Shown: in pieces, positions 24,432-32,758 of the stretch
Layout of the letters: every line of letters starts with the position of its first letter
Numbering within the stretch: the first letter of the stretch is position 1
Source of the DNA: Sphingomonas phyllosphaerae FA2
GTDB taxonomy: Bacteria; Pseudomonadota; Alphaproteobacteria; Sphingomonadales; Sphingomonadaceae
Direction of reading: 5' to 3'
Length of the DNA stretch: 64,000 bases
Assembly: GCF_000427645.1 (NCBI RefSeq)
Contig: NZ_KE386571.1
Location: 2,165,454 to 2,229,453, forward strand
Program-made: the position numbers and the translations under genes
Notes under the pieces: model-generated
The model's input: only the letters and a program-made list of their open reading frames with translations
The model's database searches: none
Told to the model about the DNA's origin: nothing

Positions 24432-25877
24432 CTAGAACTCCGACCATTCCTCGTCCGCCACCGCCAGCGCGGTGCCGCGCGTGCCGGTGACCGGGCGGCG
24501 CGCGGTGCGCGCCAGGTCGCGGCCGGCCTGTGCGGCGCGCGCCTGAAGATCGTGGACCGGCGAGGCGGCCGGCGCGCTGGCGGCGAGCAACGGGCGTTGC
24601 GCGGTCGCGGTGCGGAAGCGCCCGACTTCGGTGGTCAGACGATCGGCCTCTTCGGCAAGGCTGCGTGCGGCGGCCGTGGCTTCCTCGACCATCGCGGCAT
24701 TCTGTTGCGTGACGCCGTCCATCTCCGACACCGCGGTGTTGACCTGCTGCAAGCCGGTCGCCTGATGTTCGGCCGATACTGCGATCGTCGAGACGAGCGT
24801 GCTGATCTCGCCGATGCGCGTGATGATGCGCTGGAGCGCCTTGCCGGTCTCGCTGACCAGCGTCACGCCGGCCTCGACCTGCTCGGACGAGGCGAGGATC
24901 TTGGTCTTCACGTCCTTGGCGGCATCCGCCGAGCGCTGCGCGAGTGCGCGGACTTCACTCGCCACGACCGCGAAGCCCTTGCCCGCGTCACCTGCGCGCG
25001 CCGCCTCGACGCCGGCGTTGAGCGCCAGCAGGTTGGTCTGGAAAGCGATACCGTCGATGACGCTGATGATCTCGCTGATTTCGGAGGAGGAACGCTCGAT
25101 CCCGCCCATCGCTTCGACCGCGCGGCGCACGACGTCGCCCGAGCTTTCCGCCTCGGTACGCGCGTCGACCACCGCATCGTTGGCGCGGCGCGCGCCAGCG
25201 GCAGTCTCCCGCACCGTGGTGGTGATCTCGTCCATCGCCGCCGCCGTCTCTTCGAGCGAGGCGGCCTGTTGCTCGGTGCGCTGCGACAGGTCGTCCGACG
25301 CCTGGCGGATGTCCGCCGCGCCGCTGTTGATGCCGTTGGCGGCATTGGTGACTGCGCCGATCGCATCGGACACCGCCGCCATCGCGCGGTTGAAGTCGCG
25401 GCGCAGCGCCTCGTAATCGGCAGTGAACGTCTGTTCGATGCGATACGTCAGGTCGTTGTCGGCAAGTCGGCTGAGCCCGGCGCCGAGCGCATCGACCACC
25501 TCGCGCTGCGCCGCCGCGGAGACCGCGATCACCTTGCCGTTGTTACGGAACACCTCCATCGCCTTGGTCATGCGTCCGACGCAGTCGCGCGAATCGGTGT
25601 AGCGGATCGGGCTGTCGTAATCGCCGCGCGCCAGCCCCTCCATCCGCACGACGGTGTTGACGTACGGGTCGCAGACGAGCGTGCGCGAGACGATCGCGAC
25701 GATCGTCACCAATGCCAAAGCGGCACCGGCGATCGACAATGCCGGCATCGCTCCCAGCACGCCGAACGCCACGGCGCCGGTCGCCGCGAGCGAGAGGAGC
25801 GACAGGCCGATGTAGATGAAGGCCAACGTCGCGAACTTCGTTCGGACAGGCGCTACGTCACGAAACCAGGTAATCAT
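24432..25877 (-). CDS. Methyl-accepting chemotaxis protein without a periplasmic sensor
   Basis: Protein of 481 aa from the ATG at 25875-25877, which follows GAGAGGAAG. Two hydrophobic helices (about residues 16-38 and 41-60) are separated by only a few residues, so there is no periplasmic ligand domain. Two HAMP-like regions follow, then the signalling domain with the hairpin tip EIISVIDGIAFQTNLLALNAGVEAARAGDAGKGFAVVA (tip residues FQTNLLALNAGVEA). The last five residues are EWSEF, fitting the xWxxF pentapeptide that tethers CheR and CheB. It probably senses an internal or membrane-energy signal. No che genes are adjacent. Confidence 0.92.
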   Translation of the reverse strand: MITWFRDVAPVRTKFATLAFIYIGLSLLSLAATGAVAFGVLGAMPALSIAGAALALVTIVAIVSRTLVCDPYVNTVVRMEGLARGDYDSPIRYTDSRDCVGRMTKAMEVFRNNGKVIAVSAAAQREVVDALGAGLSRLADNDLTYRIEQTFTADYEALRRDFNRAMAAVSDAIGAVTNAANGINSGAADIRQASDDLSQRTEQQAASLEETAAAMDEITTTVRETAAGARRANDAVVDARTEAESSGDVVRRAVEAMGGIERSSSEISEIISVIDGIAFQTNLLALNAGVEAARAGDAGKGFAVVASEVRALAQRSADAAKDVKTKILASSEQVEAGVTLVSETGKALQRIITRIGEISTLVSTIAVSAEHQATGLQQVNTAVSEMDGVTQQNAAMVEEATAAARSLAEEADRLTTEVGRFRTATAQRPLLAASAPAASPVHDLQARAAQAGRDLARTARRPVTGTRGTALAVADEEWSEF

Positions 25878-26042
25878 CGCTTCCTCTCCGCACGCGTAAG
25901 GCGCGTTGCCGAACACAATTCGTCAGTAGCAAGCGTCACTAAAGATTACATAAATAATGTAGATCAAGGTTGCGTCGCAGCATCATGCAACTTCGCGATG
26001 GATGTGAAGTTGAAGAGCCGAACCTTCTGGAGCTTTTCAATA

Positions 26043-26450
26043 ATGTTACGGTCGATCCTGATGGGCGCGGTGGCAGGTGCGCGCGCGATGACGCCGCTGG
26101 CGGCGCTGGCCGCAACGCGCGGCGGCGCACGCCGGCCGGTCGTCTCCGCCGGGTCGCTGCTGCTCGCAGCGGGCGAACTGGCCGGGGACAAGATGCGCAA
26201 CGCCCCCGACCGCGTGGTCCCCGCCGGCATCGCAGGACGACTGCTGAGCGGCGCGATCGCCGGGGCGGTCTGCGCTGAACGCGACGATCGCGTCATGGGC
26301 GCAGTGTTCGGTGCCGCGGCGGCCGTGGTCGCATCGCACCTGACCTTCCGGTTGCGCGCGGCAGCGACGCGGCGGTGGGGACAGACCGCCAGCGGGCTGA
26401 TCGAAGATGGCGTGGCGGTGGCGAGCGCGGTGGCGCTGGCGCGGGCTTGA
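26043..26450 (+). CDS. DUF4126 family small membrane protein
   Basis: Protein of 135 aa from the ATG at 26043, with GGAG 10 nt upstream. It opens LRSILMGAVAGARAMTPLAA, the conserved DUF4126 beginning, and has three or four weak hydrophobic, Ala-rich segments, including AGIAGRLLSGAIAGAVCA and AVFGAAAAVVASHLTF. Function is unknown. It is divergent from the chemoreceptor gene (165 bp between starts) and lies 87 bp upstream of a DUF2934 gene. Confidence 0.72.
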   Translation: MLRSILMGAVAGARAMTPLAALAATRGGARRPVVSAGSLLLAAGELAGDKMRNAPDRVVPAGIAGRLLSGAIAGAVCAERDDRVMGAVFGAAAAVVASHLTFRLRAAATRRWGQTASGLIEDGVAVASAVALARA

Positions 26451-26537
26451 TCCTGAGAAAGCGATTTTCTTGACGACGCGTGCGACGATCCGCGCGTTCG
26501 GGAGTTTCGCGGTCAGGGACAATAAGGGGAAAAGCTC

Positions 26538-26882
26538 ATGGGCGACGATCGTCACGCACGCATCAGCGAACATGCCTACCGGCTGTGGCAGCAGGAAGGC
26601 GAGCCGCATGGACGCGATCAGGCGCATTGGGACGAGGCCGAGCGCGCGTTCGCGGGTGAAGGCCCGATCGCCGACGAGCCCGATCCGCAGGACGGCGATC
26701 CGCAATCGGCGACACAGGACGCCTCGGGCGACGCGGCCCCCTTCGCGGCCCCCGAGCAACCGGCCGGCGCCGCCGCTGCCCCTTCCGAAACACCGGCCCC
26801 CGCCCCCGCGGCGAGCAAGCCGGTCGATGCCAAACCGGCCGCTGCGAAGAAGCCCGCCACGCGGCGCAAGCGCACCACCTGA
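26538..26882 (+). CDS. DUF2934 domain protein with Pro/Ala-rich tail
   Basis: Protein of 114 aa; the ATG follows AAGGGGAAAAGCTC. Residues 1-40 are a DUF2934 domain (RISEHAYRLWQQEGEPHGRD, then QAHWDEAERAF), a short helical unit found near glycogen and trehalose genes and in stress loci. The remaining 70 residues are low-complexity, rich in Ala, Pro, Asp and Glu, and end in a basic AAAKKPATRRKRTT tail. No catalytic residues are seen. It lies 68 bp before glgX in the same direction, and may be co-expressed with the trehalose cluster. Confidence 0.85.
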   Translation: MGDDRHARISEHAYRLWQQEGEPHGRDQAHWDEAERAFAGEGPIADEPDPQDGDPQSATQDASGDAAPFAAPEQPAGAAAAPSETPAPAPAASKPVDAKPAAAKKPATRRKRTT

Positions 26883-26950
26883 CCCACGGCGCGCCGTGTC
26901 GCGCCGTTCGGATCATTTAGCCCCCATTTCCTCCTGACGGGAGCACATCG

Positions 26951-29047
26951 TTGCACGACTTGCCGGACCGGCTACTGCCGGGATCGCCCTATCCGCTTGG
27001 CGCCACGTTCGATGGCGAAGGGGTCAATTTCGCGGTCTTCTCCGCCAACGCCGACGCGATCGAACTGTGCCTCTTCGACAGCGCGGGCAAGCGCGAGCTG
27101 AAGCGGCTGCCGCTGACCGAATGCACCGACGAGGTGTGGCACGGCTATCTACCCGATGTCGGGCCGGGGCTGGTCTACGGCCTGCGCGCGCATGGCCGCT
27201 ATGCGCCCGAGGAAGGGCATCGCTTCAACCCCAACAAGCTGCTGCTGGACCCCTATGCGCGCCGCATTCAGGGGCAGATCAAATGGACCGATGCGCTGCA
27301 CGGCTATCGCATCGGGCACCGCAAGGAGGACCTGTCGTTCGACAAGCGCGACAGCGCGCCGGCGATGCCCAAGGCGGTGGTGGTCGACGATCACTGGGAC
27401 TGGTCGCGCGACCGGCGGCCGAATACGCCGTGGTCGGAAACGGTGATCTATGAGGCGCATGTCAAGGGGCTGACCAAGCTGATGGAGCTGGTCCCGGCGC
27501 GCGAACGCGGCACCTATGCCGCGCTGGGGCATCCGGCGGTCATCAAGCATTTGCAACGCACCGGTGTGACCGCGATCGAGCTGTTGCCGATCCACACCTT
27601 CACGCAGGACCGCTTCCTGCAGGAAAAGGGGCTGCGCAATTACTGGGGCTATAACACGCTCGGCTTCTTCGCCCCCGAACAGTCCTATATGGCGACCGAG
27701 CATCAGGACGAGCTACGCCGCGCGGTCCACCGGCTGCACAAGGCCGGGATCGAGGTGATCCTCGACGTCGTCTACAACCACACCTGTGAGGGGTCCGAGA
27801 AAGGCCCGACTTTGTCGTGGCGCGGGCTCGACAACGCCAGCTACTACCGGCTGGTCAAGGACAATCCGCGCTACACGATCAACGACACCGGTACCGGCAA
27901 CACGCTCAACATGAGCAAGGCGCGGGTGATCCAGATGGTCGCTGACTCGCTGCGCTACTGGGCGACCAGCTTCGGCATCGACGGGTTCCGCTTCGATCTC
28001 GGGCTGACGCTCGGGCGCGAGGAGACGGGGTTCGATCCGGGCGCGGCGTTCTTCGACGTGCTGCGGCAGGATCCGGTGCTCGGGCGGCTCAAGCTGATTA
28101 CCGAGCCGTGGGACGTCGGGCCGGGCGGCTATCAGCTCGGCAATTTCCCGCCGGGCTTTGCGGAATGGAACGACAAGTACCGCGATACGGTGCGCGAATA
28201 TTGGCGCGGCGAGCCGGGCAAGCGCCCCGATCTGGCGGCGCGGCTGGCGGGGTCGGGCGACCTGTTCGACCGGCGCGCGCGGCGGCCGTGGGCGAGCGTC
28301 AATTTGCTGGCGGCGCATGACGGCTTCACGCTCGCCGACACGGTGATGTACGAGGAACGCCACAACGAGGCGAATGGCGAGGACAATCGCGACGGCCATT
28401 CGCACAATGCCTCGTGCAATTGGGGCGTCGAGGGGCCGACCGACGATCCGGCGATCAACGATGCGCGCGGACGGGTGATGCGCTCGATGCTGACGACGCT
28501 GATGACCTCGCTCGGTACCCCGATGCTGGTGGCGGGCGACGAGTTCGGGCGGACGCAGCAGGGCAACAACAACGCTTATTGCCAGGACAATGAGATCAGC
28601 TGGCTGGACTGGAAGGCGGCGGCGTCGCCCGAGGGTCAGGCGCAGATCGACTTCACCGGGCGGCTCGCGGAATTGCGGCGGCGGTTCGTGGTGCTGCGCA
28701 GCCCGACCTTCCTCTACGGGCAGGAAACCGCCGAGGGCGGGGTCAATGACATCGAATGGTGGGACGAGCGCGGCGGGCAATTGTCGCCGGAGGACTGGCA
28801 GAACCCCGACGGGCGCGCGCTGATGATGCGGCGTGCGGCACGCACCGGCACGGGCGAGATCGAGGCGGTGTCGTTGCTGCTCAATGCGTCGGGCGATCCG
28901 GTGACCTTCACCCTGCCCCCGCCCGAGGTGAAGCGGATCGTGCTGATCGACAGCGCCAAGCCCGAGCAAGGCGAGATCGAGATCGATAACAGCTACGAGG
29001 TCGCGCCGCAGGGTGCGGTGCTGGTGACGTGGACGAGCGCAGCGTGA
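26951..29047 (+). CDS. glgX: Glycogen debranching enzyme GlgX
   Basis: Protein of 698 aa with a TTG start at 26951, 7 nt after GGGAG. An N-terminal CBM48 domain (YPLGATFDGEGVNFAVFSAN) precedes the GH13 barrel (YEAHVKGLT, EVILDVVYNHTCEGSE). The nucleophile Asp is in DGFRFDLGLTLG, the acid/base Glu in KLITEPWDVGPGGYQ and the third Asp in LAAHDGFTL. GlgX removes short alpha-1,6 branches from glycogen or phosphorylase-limit dextrin. The stop overlaps the treZ GTG (GTGA), so the two are coupled. No glgA, glgB or glgC gene is in the window. Confidence 0.95.
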   Translation: MHDLPDRLLPGSPYPLGATFDGEGVNFAVFSANADAIELCLFDSAGKRELKRLPLTECTDEVWHGYLPDVGPGLVYGLRAHGRYAPEEGHRFNPNKLLLDPYARRIQGQIKWTDALHGYRIGHRKEDLSFDKRDSAPAMPKAVVVDDHWDWSRDRRPNTPWSETVIYEAHVKGLTKLMELVPARERGTYAALGHPAVIKHLQRTGVTAIELLPIHTFTQDRFLQEKGLRNYWGYNTLGFFAPEQSYMATEHQDELRRAVHRLHKAGIEVILDVVYNHTCEGSEKGPTLSWRGLDNASYYRLVKDNPRYTINDTGTGNTLNMSKARVIQMVADSLRYWATSFGIDGFRFDLGLTLGREETGFDPGAAFFDVLRQDPVLGRLKLITEPWDVGPGGYQLGNFPPGFAEWNDKYRDTVREYWRGEPGKRPDLAARLAGSGDLFDRRARRPWASVNLLAAHDGFTLADTVMYEERHNEANGEDNRDGHSHNASCNWGVEGPTDDPAINDARGRVMRSMLTTLMTSLGTPMLVAGDEFGRTQQGNNNAYCQDNEISWLDWKAAASPEGQAQIDFTGRLAELRRRFVVLRSPTFLYGQETAEGGVNDIEWWDERGGQLSPEDWQNPDGRALMMRRAARTGTGEIEAVSLLLNASGDPVTFTLPPPEVKRIVLIDSAKPEQGEIEIDNSYEVAPQGAVLVTWTSAA

Positions 29048-30732
29048 CACGCTGGGGCCCGGAGCCGCTGGCGGGCGGCGGCACGCGTTTTCATCTGTGG
29101 GCGCCCGATGCCGATAGCGTGACGCTCGAGATCGACGGCGCGGAGGCGGTGGCGATGGAGCGTGGCGCGGACGGCTGGTACGCGCTCGACCGTGCCGAGG
29201 GACCGGGTGCGCGCTATCGCTTCCGCATCGGGGAACAGGCGGTGCCCGATCCGGCGTCACGCCTTCAGTCGGGCGGGGTGCACGGGTGGAGCGTGGTCCC
29301 GGAGACGCGCTACGACTGGCAACATGCCGACTGGCGGGGCCGCGCGTGGCACGAGATGGTGATCCTCGAATGTCACGCCGGGACGCTGGGCGGGTTCGCG
29401 GGGGTGATCGAGCGGCTGCCGGCGATCGCCGCGGCCGGCATCACCGCGATCGAGCTGATGCCGGTCGGCGCCTTCGGCGGCACACGCGGCTGGGGCTATG
29501 ACGGCGTACTGCCCTATGCGGTGCAGGAGGATTACGGGTCGCCCGCCGAGCTGCGGCGGCTGGTCGACACCGCGCACGGACTGGGCGTCAGCGTGTTCCT
29601 CGACGTGGTCTACAATCACTTCGGGCCGGACGGGAATTATCTTGGCGCCTATGCCGCCGGCTTCTTCGATGCCGAGGTCCATACGCCGTGGGGCGGCGCG
29701 GTGGCAGTCGAGCGCGAGCCCGTAGCGCGGTTCTTCGTCGACAATGCGTTGATGTGGCTGCGCGACTACCGGATTGACGGGCTGCGCTTCGATGCGGTGC
29801 ACGCGATCGGCAACCCCGCCTTCCTCGACGCGATGGCGGCGGAGATCCGCGCCGCGCTGCCCGACCGGCACGTCCATCTGGTGCTGGAGAATGAAGAGAA
29901 TGACGCCGCGCGGCTGCGTGACGGCGGGTTCGATGCGCAGTGGAACGATGACTTCCATAACGTCATGCACGTGCTGCTGACCGGCGAGACCAATGCCTAT
30001 TACAGCGATTTCGCGGATCGTCCGGCCGAGCGGCTGGCGCGCTGTCTGGCCGAGGGATTCATCTATCAGGGCGAAGGCTCGGCCAACCACGACGGCAAGC
30101 CGCGCGGGAGCGCGAGCGCGCATCTGTCGCCGACGCGCTTCGTGGCGTTCCTCCAGAACCACGATCAGGTCGGCAACCGCGCGCTGGGCGAGCGGCTGAT
30201 CGCGCTGACCGACAAGGCGAAGCTGCGCGCGGCGACCGCGCTCCTGCTGCTGTGCCCGCAGGTGCCGTTGCTGTTCATGGGTGAGGAAGAGGGCAGCGAG
30301 ACGCCGTTCCTGTTCTTCACCGATTTCCATGACGAACTGGCCGATGCGGTGCGCGAGGGGCGGCGCAAGGAATTCGCCAAGTTCGACGCCTTCGCCGATC
30401 CGGACGCGAGGGCGCGGATTCCCGATCCGAATGCGGTGACGACCTTCGCGGCGTCGGTGCCGCAGCCGGGGGCGGAGGCGGACGAATGGCGGGCGTTTTA
30501 TCGCGACCTGCTGACCTTGCGGCGCGAGCGCATCGTGCCGCATCTGTCGGGAGCGGTGTCGGTCGGGGCGCAGGTGCTCGGCGAAGCGGCGGTGGTCGCG
30601 CGCTGGCGGCTGGGTGACGGGACGACGCTGGGGGTCGCGATCGATCTGGGCGATACGCCCGCGACGCTGCCGGGCGGTGCGGACCCGCTATTTGTCGAGG
30701 GTGAGCGGTTCGTGGCGTGGATCGAAGCGTGA
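29044..30732 (+). CDS. treZ: Malto-oligosyltrehalose trehalohydrolase TreZ
   Basis: Protein of 562 aa from the GTG at 29044 that overlaps the glgX stop; GTG 29029 is an alternative. TreZ hydrolyses maltooligosyltrehalose to release trehalose. A CBM48-like N-terminus (FHLWAPDADSVTLEIDG) precedes the GH13 barrel. Key regions are VFLDVVYNHFGPDGNYLGAY, the nucleophile in DGLRFDAVHAIG, the acid/base Glu in LVLENEEND, FLQNHDQVGNRALGERL with the third Asp, and LLFMGEEEGSETPFLFFTDF. Repeat C4 separates it from malQ, so malQ may be less tightly co-expressed. Confidence 0.95.
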   Translation: MTRWGPEPLAGGGTRFHLWAPDADSVTLEIDGAEAVAMERGADGWYALDRAEGPGARYRFRIGEQAVPDPASRLQSGGVHGWSVVPETRYDWQHADWRGRAWHEMVILECHAGTLGGFAGVIERLPAIAAAGITAIELMPVGAFGGTRGWGYDGVLPYAVQEDYGSPAELRRLVDTAHGLGVSVFLDVVYNHFGPDGNYLGAYAAGFFDAEVHTPWGGAVAVEREPVARFFVDNALMWLRDYRIDGLRFDAVHAIGNPAFLDAMAAEIRAALPDRHVHLVLENEENDAARLRDGGFDAQWNDDFHNVMHVLLTGETNAYYSDFADRPAERLARCLAEGFIYQGEGSANHDGKPRGSASAHLSPTRFVAFLQNHDQVGNRALGERLIALTDKAKLRAATALLLLCPQVPLLFMGEEEGSETPFLFFTDFHDELADAVREGRRKEFAKFDAFADPDARARIPDPNAVTTFAASVPQPGAEADEWRAFYRDLLTLRRERIVPHLSGAVSVGAQVLGEAAVVARWRLGDGTTLGVAIDLGDTPATLPGGADPLFVEGERFVAWIEA

Positions 30733-30756
30733 AGAGGTCGGCGACTCCCTCACAAC

Positions 30757-30846
30757 CGTCAGCCCGGCGAAGGCCGGGGTCCAGCCGCGTACGTAACATC
30801 CGTGGTGCTGCTTGGCTCTGGACCCCGGCTTTCGCCGGGGTGACGG
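30757..30846. repeat. Family C inverted repeat, copy C4
   Basis: CAGCCCGGCGAAGGCCGGGG at the left pairs with GACCCCGGCTTTCGCCGGGG at the right. It lies between treZ and malQ, within an otherwise coupled operon. Confidence 0.72.
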
Positions 30847-30895
30847 TTAGTAGTGGGCGGCGCCCCCTTCACGCCCGCCGCACGGATACTCCCGC

Positions 30896-32758
30896 ATGAC
30901 ACTCTCCGAACGCGCCGCCGCCGCCGGCCTCTCGCGCGACTGGGAGGATGCCGACGGCCGGCCGCAGCGGGTCGCCGACGAAGTGCTGGAGGCGATCCTC
31001 GCCTGTCTTGACACCACCCTGCCCGACGTCCCGTTCCTCTCCGCCGATGCCGGGCGCGCGATCGACCTCCCGGACGGCGTAACCGGCGACGCCGAGCTGC
31101 TGCTCGACGACGGCAACCGGCTCGCGCTGACGATCGCTGCCGACGGGACGCTGCCGCCGGTCGAGCGCGTCGGCTATCACCGGCTCCATGCCGGTGGGCG
31201 CGAATATACGCTGGCGATCGCGCCCCGACGGTGCGCGCTGCCGAAGCGCGGCTGGGGCGTCGCGGTGCAGGTGCCGAGCCTGCGCGCGGGCACCGACAGC
31301 GCGTTCGGCGATGCCGGTGCGCTGGTCGAGGCGGCCGCGTCGTTCGCGCGCGTTGGAGCGCAGGCGCTGGCGATCAGCCCCACCCACGCTTTGTTCCCTG
31401 CCGACCCGACGCGCTTCAGCCCCTATTCGCCGTCGACGCGGCTGTTCCACAACGTGCTGCTCGCCGATCCGGCGCTGATCGGATTGCCGCTGCCCCCGGC
31501 GCGTGCCACGACGCTGATCGATTGGCCGCAGGCGGCGCGCGAGCGGATCGCGCAATTGCGCACCGCGTTCGAGCTGGCGAGCGAGGGCGCCTTGTCGGCG
31601 GCGCGTACCCATCGGCGGCAGCGCGGTGCGGCGCTGGAGGCGCATGCGCGGTTCGATGCGCTCCACGCGGCGCTGGGCGGGCATGGCTGGCAGGACTGGC
31701 CCGCCGCCTATCACGATCCGAACGGCGAGGCGGTGATCCGCTTCGCCGCCGAGCATGAGCGCGAAGTCGCTTTCTACGCCTTCCTGCAATGGCTCGTCGA
31801 CCTCGGGCTGGCGACCGCGCAGCGCATCGCGAAGGAGCGCATGGCGACCGGGATCGTCGCCGACCTCGCGGTCGGGATGGACGCCGGGGGCAGCCATGCG
31901 TGGGGCGCGCGCGACGAATTGCTGACGGGGCTGACGGTCGGCGCGCCGCCCGACCCACTTGGACCGGACGGGCAGAATTGGGGGATCACCGCGCTCGACC
32001 CGTTCGCGCTGCAGCGCACCGGTTTCCGCGCCTTCATCGAGACGCTGCGCGTCGCGCTCGCGCATGCCGGGGGCATCCGGATCGACCATGCGCTGGGGCT
32101 GGAACGGCTGTGGGTGATCCCGGCGGGCGCGGACGCCAGCGAGGGTGCGTATCTGCGGATGCCGGGCGAGAATCTCCGCCGGATCGTCGCGATCGAGGCG
32201 CATCGCGCCGACGCGGTGGTGATCGCCGAGGATCTCGGCACCGTGCCGCCCGGCTTCCGCGACACGCTGGCGGCCCGCTGTATGCTCGGCATGCGCGTGC
32301 TGCCGTTCGAGCGCAATGCCGAGGGCGGGTTCGTGCCGCCTGCCAACTGGGATGAGGCCGCGGTGGCGATGACCGGCACCCACGACACGCCGACGCTAGC
32401 CGGCTGGTGGAAGGGCCGCGACATCGACTGGGCGGAGAAACTGGGTCGCAGCGGCGCAGATCGCGAGCGCCGCGCCACCGAGCGTACCGCCTTGTGGCAG
32501 GCGATGGACAAGCCCGGTGATCCGCCGGCCGCGCCGCCGGTCGACGCGATGATCGCGCATGTCGCAAGTGCGCCGTGCCCGCTGGCGATCGTGCCGCTTG
32601 AGGATCTGCTCGCGCTCGAGGAGCAACCCAACCTGCCCGGCACGATCGACGAACATCCCAACTGGCGGCGGCGTATGGATGCACCCACCCCCGCCCTGCT
32701 GGCGCGCCGCGACGTCGCGCGCCGCATCGCCCTGCTCAACGCGGAGAGACACGCATGA
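30896..32758 (+). CDS. malQ: 4-alpha-glucanotransferase MalQ (GH77)
   Basis: Protein of 620 aa of the GH77 family, moving maltosyl or longer units between alpha-1,4 glucans. The conserved GH77 regions are present: SPTHALFPADPTRFSPYSPS, the nucleophile in IRIDHALGLERLWVIP, the acid/base in VIAEDLGTVPPGFRDTL and the third Asp in GTHDTPTLAGWW. Its N-terminal 130 residues form the usual variable bacterial MalQ domain. The stop overlaps the treY ATG (ATGA). Joined with GlgX, it would supply linear maltodextrin for TreY. Confidence 0.95.
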   Translation: MTLSERAAAAGLSRDWEDADGRPQRVADEVLEAILACLDTTLPDVPFLSADAGRAIDLPDGVTGDAELLLDDGNRLALTIAADGTLPPVERVGYHRLHAGGREYTLAIAPRRCALPKRGWGVAVQVPSLRAGTDSAFGDAGALVEAAASFARVGAQALAISPTHALFPADPTRFSPYSPSTRLFHNVLLADPALIGLPLPPARATTLIDWPQAARERIAQLRTAFELASEGALSAARTHRRQRGAALEAHARFDALHAALGGHGWQDWPAAYHDPNGEAVIRFAAEHEREVAFYAFLQWLVDLGLATAQRIAKERMATGIVADLAVGMDAGGSHAWGARDELLTGLTVGAPPDPLGPDGQNWGITALDPFALQRTGFRAFIETLRVALAHAGGIRIDHALGLERLWVIPAGADASEGAYLRMPGENLRRIVAIEAHRADAVVIAEDLGTVPPGFRDTLAARCMLGMRVLPFERNAEGGFVPPANWDEAAVAMTGTHDTPTLAGWWKGRDIDWAEKLGRSGADRERRATERTALWQAMDKPGDPPAAPPVDAMIAHVASAPCPLAIVPLEDLLALEEQPNLPGTIDEHPNWRRRMDAPTPALLARRDVARRIALLNAERHA

